Positions 1-6,953 of a DNA stretch of 8,377 nt are shown here, piece by piece; within the stretch, counting starts at the first letter, position 1, and each line of letters begins with the position of its first letter. A program made the translations under genes and the position numbers. The notes under the pieces were generated by a model. The model saw only the letters and a list, made by a program, of their open reading frames with translations, had not been told where the DNA came from and did no database searches. Source of the stretch: Bacillota bacterium (GTDB lineage Bacteria > Bacillota > Clostridia > Peptostreptococcales > Anaerovoracaceae); assembly GCA_023394035.1 (NCBI GenBank), contig JAEXBK010000017.1, positions 1 to 8,377 of the forward strand, in the 5' to 3' direction.

Positions 1-1
1 G

Positions 2-784
2 TGGAGATACACTCCTGTACGCGATATGAAGACCGAACTCATAAAAGCTTTGATAAGAGGCAATAAGAGTCTTGCATATTCGCTTAAGGATGAAATGGCG
101 CTCGAAGCGGAAAATATATTGAGCGTATTTTATGCAAAAGGCATCAACGGCAGCGATGCGGAAGCGATAGTCGATGATTTTGAAATGACGACCGGGTTTG
201 AGGTGCTGAGGATAATAGAAGGCGAAGAAACAAACGGCATAATCGTCAAAACACCGAGAGCTGCGGCATCAGTCAGCGACAAAAGCGTTTGCATAGATTT
301 TTATGACAAGGTCAAGGAAATCGGAAAAAGCGTAAGAATATTCCATTCTACAGGAACAGACGGCATAGAGGGCGCGGCAGACGGCTTCAAGCTTATAAGC
401 GAGACATGGACATTTGTTGAGAGCGTATTCCCGTTCAAACGCGTTTTTTCAAAATACGAGCTCGTTCTCGTTTCGGACTGTATAGGCATACAGGTACATG
501 GCGGACATCTTAAGAAGAATTACTTCGAGCTTCTGGATGCATTTTACAGGGAAATGGGAGAAAACAAAGCAAAACAGCTTATCGATACACTTGAGACCTT
601 CGTTCTTGATGCCGGCATGAACAGCAACAAAACTTCGCAGTTCATGGGGATTCACACGAATACCGTTCAGTATAGGCTTAAGAGAATAAACGAGGTGCTC
701 GGTGCTGAAATAATGGGAAACAGAGTAATTCCGGGGCTTACGATCGCTCTTGCGCTTAAGCGACTTGAACGTGCGGTCAACTGA
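2..784 (+). CDS. PucR/CdaR-type transcriptional regulator, 5' end outside window
   Basis: The C-terminus carries a PucR-type helix-turn-helix. Counting from the Met at base 26, residues about 188-226 contain a TLETF start, a GIHTNTVQYRLKRINEVLG core and a hydrophobic tail, which is the HTH_30 signature of PucR/CdaR regulators. These proteins usually sense a small metabolite through a variable N-terminal region. Residues 1-187 show no motif I can name. The frame stays open from base 2 through the ATG at 26, and no ribosome-binding site lies close before that ATG, so the true start is probably upstream and the protein is cut by the window edge. The gene ends 23 bases before coaX and is probably co-transcribed with it. 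Whether it controls the downstream genes cannot be told. Family call is good; ligand is unknown. Confidence 0.8.
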   Translation, partial: WRYTPVRDMKTELIKALIRGNKSLAYSLKDEMALEAENILSVFYAKGINGSDAEAIVDDFEMTTGFEVLRIIEGEETNGIIVKTPRAAASVSDKSVCIDFYDKVKEIGKSVRIFHSTGTDGIEGAADGFKLISETWTFVESVFPFKRVFSKYELVLVSDCIGIQVHGGHLKKNYFELLDAFYREMGENKAKQLIDTLETFVLDAGMNSNKTSQFMGIHTNTVQYRLKRINEVLGAEIMGNRVIPGLTIALALKRLERAVN

Positions 785-807
785 TCATCTTATATGAGGA
801 GAAAAAA

Positions 808-1626
808 ATGCTATTAGCTTTTGATGTCGGAAACAGCAATACCGTAATAGGTGTTTTTGACGAGGGAAATCTTATCACAAATTGGAGAATTGAAACTGAC
901 ACGCGAAAGAGCGCTGACGAGTACGGAATGCTCGTAAACCAGCTTTTTACATACGAAAAGCTGAATCTCAGCGATATAAGCGATATGATAATATCAACTG
1001 TAGTACCTTCGGTGCTGTTTACACTTCAGCACATGGCTACAAAATATTTCGGACGCAAGGCTATAGTCGTCGAAAGCGGCGTAAAGACGGGGCTTGTTGT
1101 CAAATACGATAATCCGAAGGCCGTAGGTGCAGACAGAATAGTGAACGCTGTCGCAGCTCACCACAAATACGGCGGACCGCTGATTATAATAGATCTCGGA
1201 ACGGCAACGACCTTCTGCGCGGTAACGGATAAGGCGGAATATCTCGGCGGAACGATAGCTCCGGGAATCAAGATATCCTCGGAAGCACTCTTCGAAAAGA
1301 CATCGAAGCTGCCTAAGGTTGAGCTCGATGATCCGGGCAAGGCGATATGCAGAAATACCGTCGAAAGTATGCAGGCAGGTCTCATATACGGTCATATGGG
1401 AATGTGCGAATTTGTCGTAAACAGAATGAAAGAAGAGCTTGCCGGGTACTGCGGTTCCGATAAGAAGGTCACTGTAATAGCAACAGGCGGACTTTCCGAT
1501 TTGATCAATTCCGGCGTACAGTGTATAGACATAGTAGATAAGCTTCTGACTCTTGACGGACTCCAAATCATATACGAGAAAAACAAAAAACACTTTCTTC
1601 GCGAGGAACGCGAATGTCAGATATAA
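808..1626 (+). CDS. coaX: Type III pantothenate kinase
   Basis: CoaX phosphorylates pantothenate to 4'-phosphopantothenate, the first step of coenzyme A synthesis, in the cytoplasm. The 272-residue product is slightly longer than the usual 255-260. It shows the ASKHA-fold signatures in order: DVGNSNT (6-12) for the nucleotide phosphate, GADR (107-110) with the presumed catalytic Asp109, DLGTATT (129-135), GGTIAPGI (147-154) and TGGLS (226-230). An AGGAG at 797-801 lies six bases before the ATG. The stop overlaps the start of the dihydrouridine synthase gene by 13 bases, implying translational coupling. Pairing of coaX with a dus gene is common in Firmicutes. No key motif is missing, so the enzyme should be active. 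Type III kinases are not inhibited by CoA and typically need a monovalent cation (family knowledge). Confidence 0.96.
   Translation: MLLAFDVGNSNTVIGVFDEGNLITNWRIETDTRKSADEYGMLVNQLFTYEKLNLSDISDMIISTVVPSVLFTLQHMATKYFGRKAIVVESGVKTGLVVKYDNPKAVGADRIVNAVAAHHKYGGPLIIIDLGTATTFCAVTDKAEYLGGTIAPGIKISSEALFEKTSKLPKVELDDPGKAICRNTVESMQAGLIYGHMGMCEFVVNRMKEELAGYCGSDKKVTVIATGGLSDLINSGVQCIDIVDKLLTLDGLQIIYEKNKKHFLREERECQI
1598..1614 (+). promoter_or_regulatory. Hairpin presenting the dus ribosome-binding site in its loop
   Basis: TTCGCG (1598-1603) and CGCGAA (1609-1614) form a perfect 6-bp stem. The 5-base loop AGGAA holds the Shine-Dalgarno core of the dus gene, and the last stem base is the A of the dus ATG. 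The structure lies inside the coaX coding end, so ribosomes finishing coaX would melt it. Inference: it tunes or couples dus translation. Confidence 0.45.
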
Positions 1627-2582
1627 CTAAAATAGGAAACATACAGCTCAAGAATCCGTTTATCCTTGCCCCGATGGCAGGATATACGGATCTTACTTTC
1701 AGAGAAATCTGCGTGTCGTTCGGAGCGGCTATGACCGTTTCGGAGATGGTGAGTGCAAAAGGCTTGTGCTACGGCGACAGCAAGTCGATGACATTGCTCG
1801 AAAAGACTCCGGGCGATGCGCCGACAGCATTTCAGATATTCGGCTCCGAGCCTGACATAATGCGGCGTGCGGCAGAAATGCTCGATGATCAGCCAAACGA
1901 GATACTCGACATAAACATGGGATGTCCGGTGCCTAAGGTCGTAAAAAACGGTGACGGCTCGGCGCTCCTAAAGGATCCTGACCGTATATATGATATAGTG
2001 AAGGCTGTAGCTTCCGCAATATCAAAACCGTTGACCGTCAAGATCAGAATAGGAATATCGGGAGCTCCGGAAAATGTGCATATACTTGCGGCTAAAGCTG
2101 CCGAAGCAGGTGGTGCCGCAGCTCTTGCTGTACATGGAAGAACGAGGGAGCAGTATTATTCCGGAACAGCCGATTTGAATGCGATAAAGAGCATCAAAGA
2201 GGCAGTTTCGATACCTGTCATAGGAAACGGTGATGTATCGTCTTTTGGTGATGCGGACAAAATGATGAAATTTACGGGCTGCGATTTCGTTATGATCGGA
2301 CGGGGAGCACTCGGAAATCCTTGGATATTCAAAGAGCTTGCAGATGGTGCAAAGGGAAACACTTTGCCGAGGCCACCTTCGCTTGAAGAACGAAAAAGGA
2401 TGATCATAGAGCATTATCTGGCGATGGAAAAAAATAAGGGAGAATATGTTTCCGTGCGTGAAATGCGCAAATTTGCGGGTAAATATCTTAAAGGAGTAAG
2501 CAATTCCTCTTTTATCAGAGGAAAAATAAACACTGTAGATAACGGCAAAGAATTTTGCCGTTTAATAGAATCGTTAATCTGA
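1614..2582 (+). CDS. dusB: tRNA-dihydrouridine synthase (DusB type)
   Basis: This FMN-dependent enzyme reduces specific uridines in tRNA to dihydrouridine using NADPH. The 322-residue product matches the family length and carries the whole TIM-barrel signature: APMAGYTDLTFR (19-30) at the FMN site, FQIFGSEPD (73-81), NMGCPVPKVVKNGDGSALL (101-119) with catalytic Cys104, VKIRIG (142-147), VHGRTREQYYSG (173-184), GNGDV (204-208) and GRGALGNPWIF (229-239) for FMN phosphate. The C-terminal helical part, about 270-322, is the tRNA-binding region of Dus proteins. The ATG at 1614 is preceded by GAGGAA and lies inside coaX, in another frame. The subgroup (DusB rather than DusA or DusC) is chosen on the MGCPVPKV motif and the coaX neighbourhood, so the symbol is less certain than the family. 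Confidence 0.93.
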   Translation: MSDITKIGNIQLKNPFILAPMAGYTDLTFREICVSFGAAMTVSEMVSAKGLCYGDSKSMTLLEKTPGDAPTAFQIFGSEPDIMRRAAEMLDDQPNEILDINMGCPVPKVVKNGDGSALLKDPDRIYDIVKAVASAISKPLTVKIRIGISGAPENVHILAAKAAEAGGAAALAVHGRTREQYYSGTADLNAIKSIKEAVSIPVIGNGDVSSFGDADKMMKFTGCDFVMIGRGALGNPWIFKELADGAKGNTLPRPPSLEERKRMIIEHYLAMEKNKGEYVSVREMRKFAGKYLKGVSNSSFIRGKINTVDNGKEFCRLIESLI

Positions 2583-2601
2583 AGAATGGAGGAAATGAAC
2601 G

Positions 2602-3789
2602 ATGGGCAAAAAAATAACCGATAAAGTGACCTGGGTCGGAAAGATTGACTGGGAGCTTCGCAAGTTCCACGGTGATGAGCTTTCAACGTTCTCCGGTTCG
2701 TCATACAATTCATATCTCATCAGAGATGAGAAGACGGTTTTGCTTGATACCGTATGGGGACCGTATGACAGGGAATTCGTTACAAGACTTAAGGAAGAAA
2801 TAGATCTAAAAGATATTGACTATATTATAATGCAGCACAATGAGAGTGACCACAGCGGTGCACTCGTGCAGCTAATGGAAGAAATTCCTGAGACTCCTAT
2901 ATACTGCACAAAGAAGGGAGAGTCAATTATCAGAGGACTCTACCACAAGGACTGGAATTTTGTAACCGTAAAGACGGGTGATGAGCTTAACATCGGCGAA
3001 AGCACCCTCAAATTCATCGAGGCATCCATGCTGCACTGGCCTGATACTATGTTTACATACATGACAGGCGATAACATCTTGTTCAGTAACGACGGCTTCG
3101 GGCAGCACTACGCTTCCGAAACGATGTTTGACGATAAGGAAGACCTCTGCAAGGTATTTGCTGAGGCTGAGAAGTACTATGCGAACATCCTCAATCCTTT
3201 CAGCAATTTCGTTACGAAGAAGGTAAACGAGATTCTTAACATGAATCTAAAAATAGATCTGATATGCCCAAGCCACGGAGTTATTTGGAGATCAAATATC
3301 GAAAAGATAATCGAGCTTTACCTCAAGTGGGCCGATACATATCAGGAGGATCAGGTCACTATCGTTTACGATACTATGTGGCAGGCAACGCGCCGCATGG
3401 CAGAGGCTATATCGGACGGCATTAACGAAGTAAGCCCTTCGACGCTCGTAAAGATAATCAACGCATCACATTCAGACAAAAACGACATTCTCGTAGAAGT
3501 GTTTAAGTCAAAGGGAATTCTCGTAGGATCACCGACGATCAACAACGGCTATTCATATGCCATAAGCGGTGTGATGGAGATGATCAAAGGTCTTAAATTC
3601 AAAGGCAAGAAGGCTGCTGCATTCGGCAGCTACGGATGGAGCGGTGAAGCGGCAAAGCAGGTCAGCGAGCTTTTGAGCGGAGCAGGCTTTGAAGTCGTTT
3701 GCGAAGGCAAGCGCCACCAGTGGGCTCCTGACGAAGAGGCAATCAAGGCTTGCAGAGAGTTCGGAAGAGAATTTGCCAAGGCTCTCTAA
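2602..3789 (+). CDS. fprA: FprA-type flavo-diiron protein (NO/O2 reductase)
   Basis: Flavo-diiron proteins reduce O2 to water or NO to N2O in anaerobes and are cytoplasmic. The 395-residue protein has the minimal class A layout. The N-terminal metallo-beta-lactamase-like domain (about 1-245) shows a complete diiron set: His79, Glu81, Asp83, His84 (HNESDH), His145, Asp164 and His225 (PSHGVIW). The flavodoxin domain (about 250-395) has the FMN phosphate loop YDTMWQATRRMA (256-267), GSPTINNG (309-316) and GSYGWSGEA (342-350). No rubredoxin or flavin reductase domain is fused, so electrons must come from a partner encoded elsewhere. GGAGG at 2588-2592 lies nine bases before the ATG. An earlier ATG at 2595 is out of frame and too close. 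The gene follows dus by 19 bases. Isoleucine codon use (more ATC and ATT) differs from the genes upstream, which may reflect high expression. Confidence 0.95.
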   Translation: MGKKITDKVTWVGKIDWELRKFHGDELSTFSGSSYNSYLIRDEKTVLLDTVWGPYDREFVTRLKEEIDLKDIDYIIMQHNESDHSGALVQLMEEIPETPIYCTKKGESIIRGLYHKDWNFVTVKTGDELNIGESTLKFIEASMLHWPDTMFTYMTGDNILFSNDGFGQHYASETMFDDKEDLCKVFAEAEKYYANILNPFSNFVTKKVNEILNMNLKIDLICPSHGVIWRSNIEKIIELYLKWADTYQEDQVTIVYDTMWQATRRMAEAISDGINEVSPSTLVKIINASHSDKNDILVEVFKSKGILVGSPTINNGYSYAISGVMEMIKGLKFKGKKAAAFGSYGWSGEAAKQVSELLSGAGFEVVCEGKRHQWAPDEEAIKACREFGREFAKAL

Positions 3790-3808
3790 CTTAATAATTA
3801 AACGGATA

Positions 3809-3848
3809 TTACGCTCCACTTTAGGCGAGAACTGCCTGTGGAGCGTAA
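3809..3848 (+). terminator. Long hairpin after fprA, possible terminator or mRNA-end structure
   Basis: TTACGCTCCAC (3809-3819) and GTGGAGCGTAA (3838-3848) are perfect 11-base inverted repeats. Inside them AGGC (3823-3826) can pair with GCCT (3834-3837), extending the stem after a three-base bulge. The structure starts 20 bases after the fprA stop and ends 27 bases before the peptidase start. The sequence after it, ATTGTTATATCG, is only weakly T-rich, so it is not a textbook intrinsic terminator. It could instead stabilise the fprA mRNA end or attenuate read-through. Confidence 0.55.
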
Positions 3849-3875
3849 ATTGTTATATCGAAGGCGGTGAATAAA

Positions 3876-5198
3876 ATGGACAGCACAATTAATCAAGCAT
3901 ATGCGAAAATCCTTTCGGAAATAATCAAAAAAGAAACGGTATCCGTTACGGGGGTCAGGAATAAAGAAAAGTTTGACGCATTTCACGCGCTGCTGAAGGA
4001 ATTGTTTCCAAACCTGTTTGGAGCTGCAGATATAGAGGACTTTGACGGAAGCCTCCTGCTTCGATGGAAAGGGAAGTCGGATTCTCATCCGATACTTTTG
4101 ATGAGCCATCACGATGTAGTTGAAGCAAATGCCGAAGACTGGAAATATCCGCCTTTTTCGGGCGAAATAGCCGAAGGGAAGGTATGGGGGCGCGGTACTC
4201 TTGATACAAAGGGGAGTCTCATGGCGATGCTTAAAGCTGCGGACGAGCTTATAGGCGAAGGCTTTGTTCCTGAACATGACGTATGGTTTGAAACGGCATG
4301 CACGGAGGAAACTGACGGTTCGGGAGCCGACAAGATAACGGCAGCTCTCGAAAAAAGAGGAATCAGATTCGACCTTGTACTTGATGAGGGAGGAATGATG
4401 TTAGATGAGCCGCTTCCGGGAGCAAAGGGAAAATTTGCGATGATAGGAGCAGGCGAAAAGGGCTTTGCGGATCTCAAATTCATAGCGAAATCAAAGGGCG
4501 GTCACGCATCGACTCCGGGCAAGAATACGCCTCTCGTCAGGCTCGGAAAGTTCATGGCGGCAGTAGAAAAATCCGGATGCTTCAAGGCTGAACTTTCGCC
4601 TGTAATAACGGAGATGTTTAAGCGCCTTGCACCTTATATGAGCGGACCGCTCGGTAAGATTTTTTCGAAGGCGGATAAGATGAAATGGCTTCTATCAAAG
4701 GCTATGCCTATGGCATCTCCGACGGCAGCTGCCCTCCTAAGAACAACTATAGCGTTTACGATGAGCAAGGGCTCGGACGGCAGAAACGTGCTTCCGCAGG
4801 AAGCCTTTGTCGTGGGGAATATGAGATATTCGCATCATCAGGGCGGCCCCGCAAGCATCAAAGCCGTATCAAAGATCGCGGCAAAGTACGACATCGAGAC
4901 GGAGATATTGTCGCCCGGTTTTGCATCTGATGTGACTGATTTTAACAGCAAGGGCTTCAGACTTGTAGAAGCAACCGTTAAAAAAGTATTTCCTGAAGCA
5001 GTGCCCGTTCCATACATAATGACGGGCGCAAGCGATGCGAGATATTTTAGCCGCGTAAGCGACTGCTGCGTGCGCTTTGCTCCTTTTACAATAAGCCACG
5101 AACAGATGGCAAGCATTCACGGTGTGGACGAAAATGTTGATGCTTCAACGCTTGCAGGAGCAGTCGAATTCTACAGAAATATAATAAAAAGCGCATAG
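3876..5198 (+). CDS. M20-family zinc metallopeptidase, carboxypeptidase S/PM20D1-like
   Basis: The product (440 residues from the ATG at 3876) is a cytoplasmic M20 amidohydrolase, which removes acyl or amino acids from small peptides or N-acyl amino acids. It shows the co-catalytic metal site: SHHDVV with His78 and Asp80, GRGTLDTKG with bridging Asp110, the pair Glu144 (general base) and Glu145, LDEGG (169-173), and His415 in IHGVDE. The dimerisation domain carries KGGHASTPG in the middle. The YPPFSGEI and WGRG stretches resemble carboxypeptidase S. I chose ATG 3876 over the in-frame GTG at 3867 because AAGGCGGTGA (3861-3870) is a near-perfect Shine-Dalgarno for 3876 and would overlap the GTG. 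A transporter fragment follows after 19 bases, suggesting an original peptide-uptake-and-cleavage pair. The substrate cannot be assigned. Confidence 0.92.
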   Translation: MDSTINQAYAKILSEIIKKETVSVTGVRNKEKFDAFHALLKELFPNLFGAADIEDFDGSLLLRWKGKSDSHPILLMSHHDVVEANAEDWKYPPFSGEIAEGKVWGRGTLDTKGSLMAMLKAADELIGEGFVPEHDVWFETACTEETDGSGADKITAALEKRGIRFDLVLDEGGMMLDEPLPGAKGKFAMIGAGEKGFADLKFIAKSKGGHASTPGKNTPLVRLGKFMAAVEKSGCFKAELSPVITEMFKRLAPYMSGPLGKIFSKADKMKWLLSKAMPMASPTAAALLRTTIAFTMSKGSDGRNVLPQEAFVVGNMRYSHHQGGPASIKAVSKIAAKYDIETEILSPGFASDVTDFNSKGFRLVEATVKKVFPEAVPVPYIMTGASDARYFSRVSDCCVRFAPFTISHEQMASIHGVDENVDASTLAGAVEFYRNIIKSA

Positions 5199-5319
5199 GC
5201 GTGAAGGGGTGAGAACTGTGAAAGAAGAGAAAAAAGGAATCGCTATCGGGACGAAATCGTTTATAACCGCGATTGCAGTAATTTTTGCTTTGATGATCCT
5301 CACATATATTCTCACCCTT

Positions 5320-5333
5320 GTTGTTCAGACAAC
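5320..5333. promoter_or_regulatory. Palindromic operator, probable Crp/Fnr-family site (site 1)
   Basis: GTTGTTCAGACAAC is a perfect 5+5 palindrome (GTTGT-N4-ACAAC), extendable by one pair to TGTTGT/ACAACA. Sixteen of 17 bases of 5320-5336 match the site at 7630-7646. Its centre (5326.5) lies 29.5 bases before the first base of the -10 box of the DUF438 gene. The Crp/Fnr regulator encoded at 6954-7616 is the natural candidate to bind it (inference). Confidence 0.75.
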
Positions 5334-5355
5334 ATACTGTAAACGGTGGCCCTCC

Positions 5356-5361
5356 TATAAT
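5356..5361 (+). promoter_or_regulatory. -10 element of the DUF438-hemerythrin gene promoter
   Basis: TATAAT is a perfect -10 hexamer. A start about seven bases downstream (near 5368) would give a leader of about 32 bases and place the operator centre at -41.5. No good -35 hexamer is seen at the expected distance, as expected for an activator-dependent class II promoter. Confidence 0.7.
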
Positions 5362-5399
5362 CATAGTATAAATAGAAATGACAATAGGAGGCATTTATT

Positions 5400-6911
5400 A
5401 TGGCAAAGAATATAGATTTAAATAAGAGCGTATATGAGCTTACTAAGGCTTATCCGGAATTGATAGATATAATGTCGGAGCTGGGATTTACCGAAATAAC
5501 AAAAAAAGCAATGCTTAATTCAATTGGCAAGCTCATGACAATTCCCAAAGGGGCAAAGATGAAGAACATCTCAATGATGGATGTGGTTACAACACTCTTA
5601 TCAAAAGGGTTTGAGCTTGAAGGGGACATGCCGATTATGGATGTAGGTGCTATGGAAAATAAATTTGTTTCTCAGCCGGAACAGCCTGAAAATCGCACGG
5701 AACAGCTTAAGGGGTATCTCAAAAGGCTTGGTAAGGGTGAAGCACTTGAAACCGTACGTACTGATTTTGTAAAAAACTTCAGTGATGTAGACGCTTCGGA
5801 AATTATGAAAGCTGAACAGGAACTACTAAAAGAGGGAACTCCACTTGCAGAAGTGCAGAAGCTTTGTGATGTTCATTCTGCATTGTTCCATGGCGCAACA
5901 AGGGAGGAAAAAATCGCAAATGCAGAAAAGGCAGTTGGAGAATCCGTTATGCGACAGAAAATAGCTGAAGAAATTGCTAAACGAGATTCATTTGCTCCAA
6001 AGGATTACTCAGATAAGAATGTACGTGCTGCTGAGTTAGCCGCGGTAAAAGGACATCCTCTTTATACATTTACAAAGGAGAATGAAGCATTTTCCGCATT
6101 GCTGGAACAATTCAAATCAGGCAGAGATGAAGTGAACTTCGAAAAGCTTCGCGAAATATCCATTCATTATGCAAAGAAAGGAGATCTGCTCTATCCACAT
6201 CTTAAAGTAAAATACGGAGTGTCAGGCCCTTCCGATGTTATGTGGACAGTAGATGACGAAATTCGTGATGAGCTTGGAGTGCTTGCTAAAGAAGATAAGC
6301 ACGATGCGGACTGGAATACCCGATTGGATAATGTCTTAAAACGTGCAGAGGAGATGATCTATAAAGAACAGAATATTCTTTTCCCTATATGTGCCGTGAA
6401 TTTCACAGACGATGAATGGTTTGGAATATATCACGATTCTAAGGACTATGCGGCCTGCTTTGGCGTTGATGACACCGAATGGAAGGAAGCTGAAGCGGCA
6501 CAGCCTAGGCAGATGATACCGCTTGACGGAGAAGTTGTAATGCCGGGGGGTCATATGACGATAGAACAGCTTATTGCTCTCTTGAACACTATTCCTCTGG
6601 AAATCAGCTTCATTGATGCTGACAATATAAATCGTTTCTTTAATGAGGGCTCAAAGGTGTTCAAGCGTCCTGCAATGGCGATTGATCGTGAAGTTTTTTC
6701 TTGCCATCCACCAAAGATTGAGCCGATGGTGAGAAGCATTCTTAATGACTTCAGGCGTGGTATGCGGGATAGCGTTCCTGTTTGGATGGAGAAAAACGGG
6801 AGAAGTATGCTTGTAACTTACATGGCGGTTAGGGATAAGAATAAAAAATATCTTGGAACAGTGGAATTGGTTCAGGATATGGAATTTGCAAAAGAGCATT
6901 TTAGTCGGTAA
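5400..6911 (+). CDS. DUF1858-DUF438-hemerythrin-PAS protein, putative NO/O2/redox sensor
   Basis: The 503-residue cytoplasmic protein has four parts. Residues 1-75 form a DUF1858 domain without cysteines. About 98-165 is the DUF438 domain, with VHSALFHGA at 148-156. About 215-345 is a hemerythrin-like helical domain with GHPLYTF (His219), IHYAKKGDLLYPHL (His256, His267), VMWTVDDEIR and KEQNILFP (Glu323). About 385-503 is a PAS-like domain with the family's CHPPK motif (435-439) and a terminal VELVQD strand. DUF438 proteins occur mostly in anaerobes and are thought to bind diiron or heme and to sense or handle NO or O2; the biochemistry is poorly known. The hemerythrin part is poor in histidine (His219 is followed by Tyr where I expect a second His, and Gly261 replaces an expected Glu), so its metal site may be altered. 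AGGAGG at 5386-5391 fixes the start. The gene has its own operator and promoter and ends in a bidirectional terminator. Confidence 0.88.
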   Translation: MAKNIDLNKSVYELTKAYPELIDIMSELGFTEITKKAMLNSIGKLMTIPKGAKMKNISMMDVVTTLLSKGFELEGDMPIMDVGAMENKFVSQPEQPENRTEQLKGYLKRLGKGEALETVRTDFVKNFSDVDASEIMKAEQELLKEGTPLAEVQKLCDVHSALFHGATREEKIANAEKAVGESVMRQKIAEEIAKRDSFAPKDYSDKNVRAAELAAVKGHPLYTFTKENEAFSALLEQFKSGRDEVNFEKLREISIHYAKKGDLLYPHLKVKYGVSGPSDVMWTVDDEIRDELGVLAKEDKHDADWNTRLDNVLKRAEEMIYKEQNILFPICAVNFTDDEWFGIYHDSKDYAACFGVDDTEWKEAEAAQPRQMIPLDGEVVMPGGHMTIEQLIALLNTIPLEISFIDADNINRFFNEGSKVFKRPAMAIDREVFSCHPPKIEPMVRSILNDFRRGMRDSVPVWMEKNGRSMLVTYMAVRDKNKKYLGTVELVQDMEFAKEHFSR

Positions 6912-6915
6912 AATG

Positions 6916-6943
6916 AAAGCCGTCTCTTTATGAGGCGGCTTTT
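6916..6943. terminator. Bidirectional intrinsic terminator between convergent genes
   Basis: AAAGCCGTCTC (6916-6926) pairs with GAGGCGGCTTT (6932-6942) through 11 pairs, one of them G-U, around the loop TTTAT, then a T. It begins five bases after the DUF438 gene stop. On the reverse strand the same stem is followed by TTTCATTTT, so it can also end the regulator transcript, whose stop is at 6954-6956. Confidence 0.85.
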
Positions 6944-6953
6944 GCATAAACTG

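Larger units (their letters stand above)
5218..5415 (+). pseudogene. N-terminal remnant of a YfcC-type membrane transporter
   Basis: From GTG 5218 (Shine-Dalgarno-like AAGGGGTGA at 5204-5212; a GTG at 5209 is also in frame) the frame encodes 65 residues. A charged N-terminus with KEEKK is followed by one strong membrane segment, about residues 15-36, ending in ILTLVV. This resembles the first helix of YfcC/DcuC-type carriers, which normally continue with a Pro-x-Gly motif and many more helices. Here the next residues are QTTYCKRW, then a hydrophilic tail read through the operator, -10 box and ribosome-binding site of the next gene, ending 16 bases inside it. The rest of the transporter is absent from the window. 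I infer truncation by deletion or insertion near 5320-5326. A real small membrane protein is the alternative; the family match rests on a short stretch. Confidence 0.55.

Noticed and set aside
994..1593. Reverse-strand open frame of 199 residues opposite coaX
   Set aside because: It lies fully antisense to an intact coaX, has no recognisable motif and no ribosome-binding site; it follows from the codon pattern of coaX.
2022..2414. Reverse-strand open frame of 130 residues opposite dus
   Set aside because: Antisense shadow of a conserved enzyme gene; no motif.
3867..3875. GTG start nine bases upstream for the M20 peptidase
   Set aside because: The GTG is part of the Shine-Dalgarno sequence that serves the ATG at 3876.
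3798..4277. Reverse-strand open frame of 159 residues opposite the M20 gene start and the hairpin
   Set aside because: It overlaps well-supported M20 coding sequence and reads through the inverted repeat, with no domain visible.
4685..4930. Forward open frame in another frame inside the M20 gene
   Set aside because: The M20 frame carries family motifs throughout this stretch, and this frame shows none.
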